Source of the DNA: Procambarus clarkii
Taxonomy: Eukaryota; Arthropoda; Malacostraca; Decapoda; Cambaridae
Reading direction: 5' to 3'
DNA length: 64,000 nucleotides
Assembly (NCBI RefSeq): GCF_040958095.1
Contig: NC_091152.1
Location: forward strand, 18,984,262 to 19,048,261
Shown here one piece after another: positions 60,741 through 64,000 of this stretch. The notes under the pieces are model-generated. The model made no database searches and was not told the DNA's origin. It saw only the letters and a program-made list of their open reading frames with translations. A program made the translations under genes and the position numbers. Numbering within the stretch: the first letter of the stretch is position 1; each line of letters opens with the position of its first letter.

Positions 60741-61081
60741 ATCCAACTTTCAATAGATTTAAAATGTATAGAAATATTAATTTGCATTTATGTAAAAAAT
60801 GGTTTTGATTAGTTATTGATTTGTGTTTATGACTGATTTGTTGGGGCGGTGAGAGCCTGTAGGAGCGGGCCTTAAGGCTGGACGGAAGGATCCCTGTGAT
60901 TCAGGGATGTCCCTGATCCTTCAGGGACTGAAGGATCTCTGTAATTCACTCTCACTCTCTATTCACCCACGTGTCTGTCCGGCTCTCTCTCTCCCTCTCA
61001 CTCCCTGACCAGGCCTCACTCGCCATAACCTAGCCAGGACCAGGCGTCTAACCTCCCTGTCCCTCCCTCCCGCCTCTACAG

Positions 61082-61236
61082 GTGATCGCCCTCAACATCT
61101 GTCCAGACCTGGGAGAGAGAGTCATGCTCTCTGGAGAGCGTTGTGTCATCGAGGAACTGTTTCCAGAGGTGGCCCAGGCCATGATGGACGCTCGCTCCTC
61201 GCTCGCCTGGAATCACGACCATCGCTTCATCATCAG
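61082..61236 (+). CDS. KCTD15: KCTD1/KCTD15-like protein, C-terminal domain exon 1
   Basis: Encodes VIALNICPDLGERVMLSGER, then VIEELFPEVAQAMMDARSSL and AWNHDHRFIIR. The PDLGER..LSG, LFPE and WNHD motifs are hallmarks of the C-terminal domain of KCTD1/KCTD15, which pairs with the BTB domain in the oligomer. The acceptor is CTACAG (AG 61080-61081) after a good pyrimidine tract, and the donor is CAG|GTACTG at 61236/61237. The exon is 155 bases, entering in phase 0 and leaving in phase 2, and joins the last exon to make an Arg codon. Confidence 0.94.
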
Positions 61237-61495
61237 GTACTGATGCTGCTGCTGGTGTTAAGGTTTTGTCGCTGTTGTCAATTGTGTGGCTGGGTGTGCT
61301 GAGTCAAGGGGTCAGCATTTGCTGATGCTTTACTGACTCCTTCCTTGGGAGGAGCGTCTTCGAGGTGTGCCTGGAGAACACAGGCAGGAGGGTACTCGCT
61401 GTGTACTGACTGGTAGATCATATATTTAGTGATAGAGCATATATTGAGCGGGATGGCTCGCTATTAGTTGTTGCTCATATACTGGGCACTAAGTC

Positions 61496-61499
<4 letters not shown>

Positions 61500-61534
<35 letters not shown>
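61500..61534. repeat. (AC)n microsatellite
   Basis: About 17 AC dinucleotides, then GTGTGTG and GTCAGTCA words. Confidence 0.95.
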
Positions 61535-61537
<3 letters not shown>

Positions 61538-61559
61538 GTGTGTGTCAGAGTCAGTCAGT

Positions 61560-61762
61560 CAGTCAGTGTGTGTTTTCAGTGTCAGAGTAGTTAGTAAATG
61601 GAATGCATTAGGAAGTGATGTGGTGGAGGCTGACTCCATACACAGTTTCAAATGTAGATATGATAGAGCCCAATAGGCTCAGGAATCTGTACACCAGTTG
61701 ATTGACGGTTGAGAGGCGGGACCAAAGAGCCAGAGCTCAACCCCCGCAAGCACAATTAGGTG

Positions 61763-61838
<76 letters not shown>
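61560..61838 (+). mobile_element. LINE family 1-like 3' end with (AC)n tail
   Basis: Starts in the last ORF2 codons (VRVVSKWNALGSDVVEADSI, then KCRYDRAQ and stop) and ends with AATTAGGTGAGTAC and an (AC)n run to 61838. It is similar in order and words to the 3' end of the LINE at 176-1619 (VRVVGKWNALQEQVVEANTI). Confidence 0.87.
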
Positions 61839-61840
<2 letters not shown>

Positions 61841-62395
61841 ATAAGAACGGCCTTTAGAAACTTGTATCAGGAATCTTTCAGAACTTTGTATACCACATAT
61901 GTCAGACCAATCCTGGAGTATGCAGCTGCAGCATGGAGGTCATATCTAGTCAAGCACAAGACTAAATTGGAGAAAGCTCAGAGGTATGCCACCAGACTAG
62001 TACCCGAGCTGAGGGGTATGAGCTACGAGGAGAGACTACGGGAACTGAACTTCACGCCGCTGGGAAACAGAAGAGTTAGTGGGGGCATGATCACCACATA
62101 CAAAATTCTCAGAGGAATTGGTAGGGTAGATAAAGACAGTATATTTAACATAAGGGGCACACGCACAAGGGGGACATAGGTGGAAACTGAGTACATAAAT
62201 GAGCCACACAGACATTAGCAATAACTCTTTTAATACCAAAGTAGTTAACAAACAATTGGAATGCATTAGGCAGTGATGTGGTGGAGGCTGACTCCATAGA
62301 GTTTCAAGTGTAGATATAGAGTCCAATAGGCTCAGGAACCTGTACACCTGTTGATTGACAGTTGAGAGGCGGGACCAAAGAGCCAGAGCTCAACC
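61839..62395 (+). mobile_element. LINE family 1-like C-terminal fragment placed after an (AC)n tail
   Basis: Begins within ORF2 immediately after the (AC)n run. It reads IRTAFRNLYQESFRTLYTTY, VRPILEYAAAAWRSYLVKHK, RYATRLVPELRGMSYEERLR and RGTRTRGT, then a stop at 62177-62179. A degenerate copy of the same 3' end as the preceding element follows (GAATGCATTAGGCAGTGATG at about 62258, AGAGCCAGAGCTCAACCCCC at about 62378). The open frame 61760-62179 begins in the microsatellite and is not a gene. Confidence 0.87.
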
Positions 62396-63116
62396 CCCCT
62401 TGAGCTCCACTGAGCTGCACCATAAAGGTCCAGATAAGGAAACAAAGGTGTCCTTCTCACCTTTGGTCCATGTTTAGAGACCGAAGACCAGACCACTGCC
62501 ATCAGGTCTCCTGCTGGACCTAATCCACCTCTGATGACGTCAATTTTTGAGTTTAGATGAAAAGTTATAACAATTTTCAGTTCCTAATATAATGCATAAT
62601 GTTTACTTCAAAATTCACTGATTCTAATGATTCACAAATGCATCATATGTTCAAACTGTGAACCTCTCCAAGTAACACAAGAAAGCAGCCGGGTGGAAAC
62701 AGTACGCAGCTTCAGTGCTTCAGATTCCCCTGAGGCTTCCCTGTCCACCCAGGTGACGGTGCTTCATGGTGGACGGGAGAGGTGTGTAGCAGGACGGGGC
62801 CCTCCGTCACCACCCAGCTGGGATCACCCGTCGTCTGTTCAAAGTTGTTGTCTCTTGGGAACCTTCTTTCAGGCAGAGACCAATGTAGAGTCTGGCCATC
62901 AAGGGATGTGCTGATGTTGAAGCCAATAATTGTTTACATTATTCTCTTCAGAAGAATTTGATTACTCTCCTCTCGTGTGGTAAATAAATGAATAATCCTT
63001 TTTATCCTGCAGGTTTTCAGAGGGATTACATGCAACTTTTAGTTAAGATAGTTATAGAGAGAGACAGAGAGAGAGAGATACATGTACAGCAATAGAGCTA
63101 TAAGAGCCACACACCA
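62396..63116. other. Intron sequence, nothing recognised
   Basis: No coding exon or element identified; the short GA-repeat near 63055-63080 is simple sequence. Confidence 0.5.
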
Positions 63117-63366
63117 GGGGCCAGATTCCCAAAAGCCTTTACGCAAGCACTTACGAACGTGTACATCTTTCCTCAACCTTTGACGGCTTTGGTTACATTT
63201 ATTAAACAGTTTACAAGCATGAAAACTTGCCAATCAACTGTTGTTATTGTTATAAACAGCCTCCTGGTGCTTCCGAGCTCATTAACTGTTTAATAATTGT
63301 AAACAAAGCCGCGAAAGATTAAGAAAAGATGTACAGGTTCGTAAGTGCTTTCGTGAATCTGGCCCC
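63117..63366 (+). mobile_element. Palindromic MITE, second copy
   Basis: Terminal repeats GGGGCCAGATTC and GAATCTGGCCCC, and the same internal words as the copy at 56291-56550 but reversed (AACAGCCTCCTGGTGCTTCC here, GGAAGCACCAGGAGGCTGTT there). It lies 67 bp upstream of the last KCTD exon. Confidence 0.92.
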
Positions 63367-63433
63367 AGAGTTGTCAACATGACCATTATTGACCACAAGA
63401 GCCTCACCTGTGCCTCCTTTCTCACCTCCACAG

Positions 63434-63587
63434 GTTCCCTCTGAACGGGTACTGCAAGTTGACCTCCATGCAGGCCATCCAGCGCCTCCTCAACGCCTCC
63501 TTCAACCTGGTGACCAGTAACGGGGGCGGCGTGGAGGGCCAGCAGTTCTCAGAGTACCTCTTCTGCCGGAGAGCCCTGCCTCTGTGA
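63434..63587 (+). CDS. KCTD15: KCTD1/KCTD15-like protein, last coding exon
   Basis: Encodes RFPLNGYCKLTSMQAIQRLL, a short stretch with GGGVEGQQFSEYLFCRRAL, and stops with TGA at 63585-63587. RFPLNGYC, the glycine-rich turn and QFSEY are conserved in KCTD1/KCTD15. The vertebrate proteins continue with a short basic tail including a sumoylation-type IKQEP motif; that tail is absent here, so the protein ends within a few residues of the folded domain. The acceptor is CCACAG (AG 63432-63433). A MITE ends 67 bp upstream. Visible coding sequence totals 688 bases in four exons, lacking the N-terminal exon or exons. Confidence 0.94.
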
Positions 63588-64000
63588 TCACTCACTCCCC
63601 ATACAACGCCACGAAAATACGAAAGAAATAGAGATAATTGTTATAAATAGAAGAGTGAATAATACAAAGTGAGAGGAGAAGGAAGAGAGTAAACAGGGAA
63701 TAATGAAGAATGCAAATGGCCAAGGATTTATTAATTATTTTAGGGGGGGGGATATAATTCCTCACTTTCCCATAAATGATAAATCACACTAATTTCTATA
63801 AAAAACAAAGTAATCCTGAAAAAATATTACTATGGTCCACTTTTCTAGCAAAAAAGAATATTAGTGAAATAATTACAAGCCAAACAAGATACACAAGTAA
63901 AAACAAAAAAAAAGAGATAAAAATATATATATATGAAAAAAAAAATCCTTCTTGGCAAAGTTGATAAAAAAGAGAGAGAGTTAAGTATGAGGTTTTGTAT
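63588..64000 (+). other. Probable 3' UTR and downstream AT-rich sequence of the KCTD gene
   Basis: Follows the TGA without a further exon. No exact AATAAA signal was seen near the stop; weak A-rich candidates exist (AATAAT at about 63658 and 63700). A short frame at 63776-63964 is AT-rich and not supported. Confidence 0.5.

Overview
This is eukaryotic nuclear DNA, almost certainly from an arthropod and probably a decapod crustacean. The evidence is spliceosomal exons of one conserved animal gene, several non-LTR retrotransposon (LINE) families whose 3' ends carry TAGGTGAGTAC/(AC)n or TTAGGTAATTAC tails, tRNA-derived SINEs, palindromic MITEs, and a very high load of tandem repeats. The decapod assignment is inference from the repeat style; no species marker is present. 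There is no bacterial gene organisation, rRNA or CRISPR.

Left part (1-9924): a stack of LINE copies. A frameshifted copy (about 176-1619) ends in an (AC)n tail. It is followed by a 5'-truncated element 'A' whose endonuclease part (1620-2358) is interrupted by a nearly complete element 'B' (2359-5953; ORF1 plus ORF2 with endonuclease and reverse transcriptase). The rest of A lies at 7932-9924. Between them sits a 1978-bp unit (5954-7931) that is A-like in its 5' part and B-like in its 3' part, which is what an unequal crossover would leave.

Middle part (10300-44036): successive satellites. These are alternating-orientation repeats of about 12 bp (10300-12055), a 168-bp satellite (12064-14553), a 26-kb array of a 31-bp monomer built from two palindromes and arranged in kilobase-scale higher-order repeats (14554-40619), a 500-N gap (40620-41119), and 23-bp, 21-bp and 12-bp arrays. 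Many long open frames here are artefacts of repeat periods.

The region 44240-52500 holds two LINE fragments of a third family, each with a different internal tandem expansion of its C-terminal coding region (60 bp and 92 bp). It also holds a SINE whose 3' tail matches that LINE's 3' end, simple repeats, a cluster of AGGTCA direct repeats, and a large inverted repeat that may derive from a Penelope-like hammerhead element.

Right part (55153-63587): the only convincing host gene, on the + strand. Four exons encode the end of a BTB/T1 domain, a Ser-rich linker and the C-terminal domain of a KCTD1/KCTD15-family protein (Drosophila tiwaz relative). The 5' exon or exons were not found. Repeats crowd its exons: a 51-bp minisatellite ends 98 bp upstream of the first visible exon, a SINE starts 32 bp after it, a 32-bp minisatellite runs directly into the acceptor of the next exon and supplies its branch-point-like and polypyrimidine sequence, and a MITE ends 67 bp before the last exon.
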